Origin: Thermoanaerobaculales bacterium
GTDB lineage: Bacteria > Acidobacteriota > Thermoanaerobaculia > Thermoanaerobaculales > Sulfomarinibacteraceae
Length of the DNA stretch: 41,259 bases
Assembly (NCBI GenBank): GCA_025456145.1
Contig: JALOLD010000026.1
Location: 1-41,259, forward strand
Direction: 5' to 3'
Each line of letters starts with the position of its first letter. Positions within the stretch are counted from its first letter, which is position 1. The notes under the pieces were generated by a model that did not search any database, was not told the DNA's origin, and worked only from the letters and a program-made list of their open reading frames with translations. The position numbers and the translations under genes were made by a program. Positions 41,253 through 41,259 of this stretch are shown in pieces.

Positions 41253-41259
41253 ATGAAAC
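41253..41259 (+). CDS. start of a truncated gene, predicted MtrB-type porin
   Basis: ATG 41253 follows the mtrA stop by 11 bases and has GGGGGTGG ahead of it. Only the codons for Met-Lys and one further base are inside the window. The identity is inferred only from the usual grouping of mtrA with the porin gene mtrB. Nothing in the remaining bases can confirm it. Confidence 0.4.

Overview
The window is 41.3 kb of high-GC DNA (estimated by eye at around 70 percent) with dense, mostly short-gapped genes on both strands. No rRNA, tRNA, CRISPR array, integrase or classical insertion sequence was recognised. The gene set points to a Gram-negative bacterium, most plausibly Acidobacteriota and perhaps class Thermoanaerobaculia. 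It includes an MFP-RND-RND efflux system, an outer-membrane barrel protein, an S8 protease, an IPTL-type C-terminal sorting signal next to a DUF11 domain, a PPi-type phosphofructokinase and OmcA/MtrC plus MtrA decaheme cytochromes. The taxonomic call is inference, because no marker gene is present.

Layout, left to right. At 1-909 lies a repeat-rich region: a (CGGCAG)12 array, a 151-bp nested palindrome, a four-helix-bundle (S23/IVP-type) gene broken by a 37-bp tandem duplication, then a reversed degenerate copy of the hexamer array. At 910-2225 (minus) is a two-gene unit, SAM hydroxide adenosyltransferase then GNAT acetyltransferase. At 2335-11687 (plus) are an aldehyde dehydrogenase, then a periplasmic adaptor and two RND pumps separated by inverted short-repeat arrays. 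At 11783-13724 an alanine/serine-glyoxylate-type aminotransferase and a phosphoglycolate phosphatase are divergent. At 13914-15497 (minus) is a sorted surface protein with its terminator. At 15842-19540 (plus) are an atypical transketolase and a DUF885 lipoprotein with no gap between them. At 19583-21703 (minus) is a secreted subtilisin. At 21807-26775 (plus) are a pentapeptide-repeat protein, a translationally overlapping outer-membrane barrel protein, and oligoendopeptidase F.

At 26860-30888 (minus) a pyrC, pfp, gloA, rlmL-like series runs in one direction, with a perfect 21-bp palindrome between pfp and gloA. At 30972-32493 (plus) are three small poorly known genes. At 32512-36509 (minus) a very large GH13-family enzyme overlaps a small membrane-anchored protein. 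At 36811-37827 (minus) is a membrane-anchored endonuclease/exonuclease/phosphatase-fold protein. The right end (38233-41259, plus) holds a ten-haem OmcA/MtrC-like cytochrome, a ten-haem MtrA/DmsE-like cytochrome, and the first codons of a further gene cut by the edge.

Two things stand out. First, the right end looks like the start of an outer-membrane extracellular electron transfer conduit (MtrC-MtrA, with an MtrB-type porin predicted just past the edge). Second, at least four intergenic spaces carry low-complexity arrays (heptamers such as ACTCCTA and CTCACTC, and CACAAAGACAC-type units), usually with the opposite array facing them, and three of them lie next to a CCGTCGCA/CCATCGCA word. 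These arrays, with the hexamer arrays around the four-helix-bundle gene, look like a dispersed family of non-coding elements.
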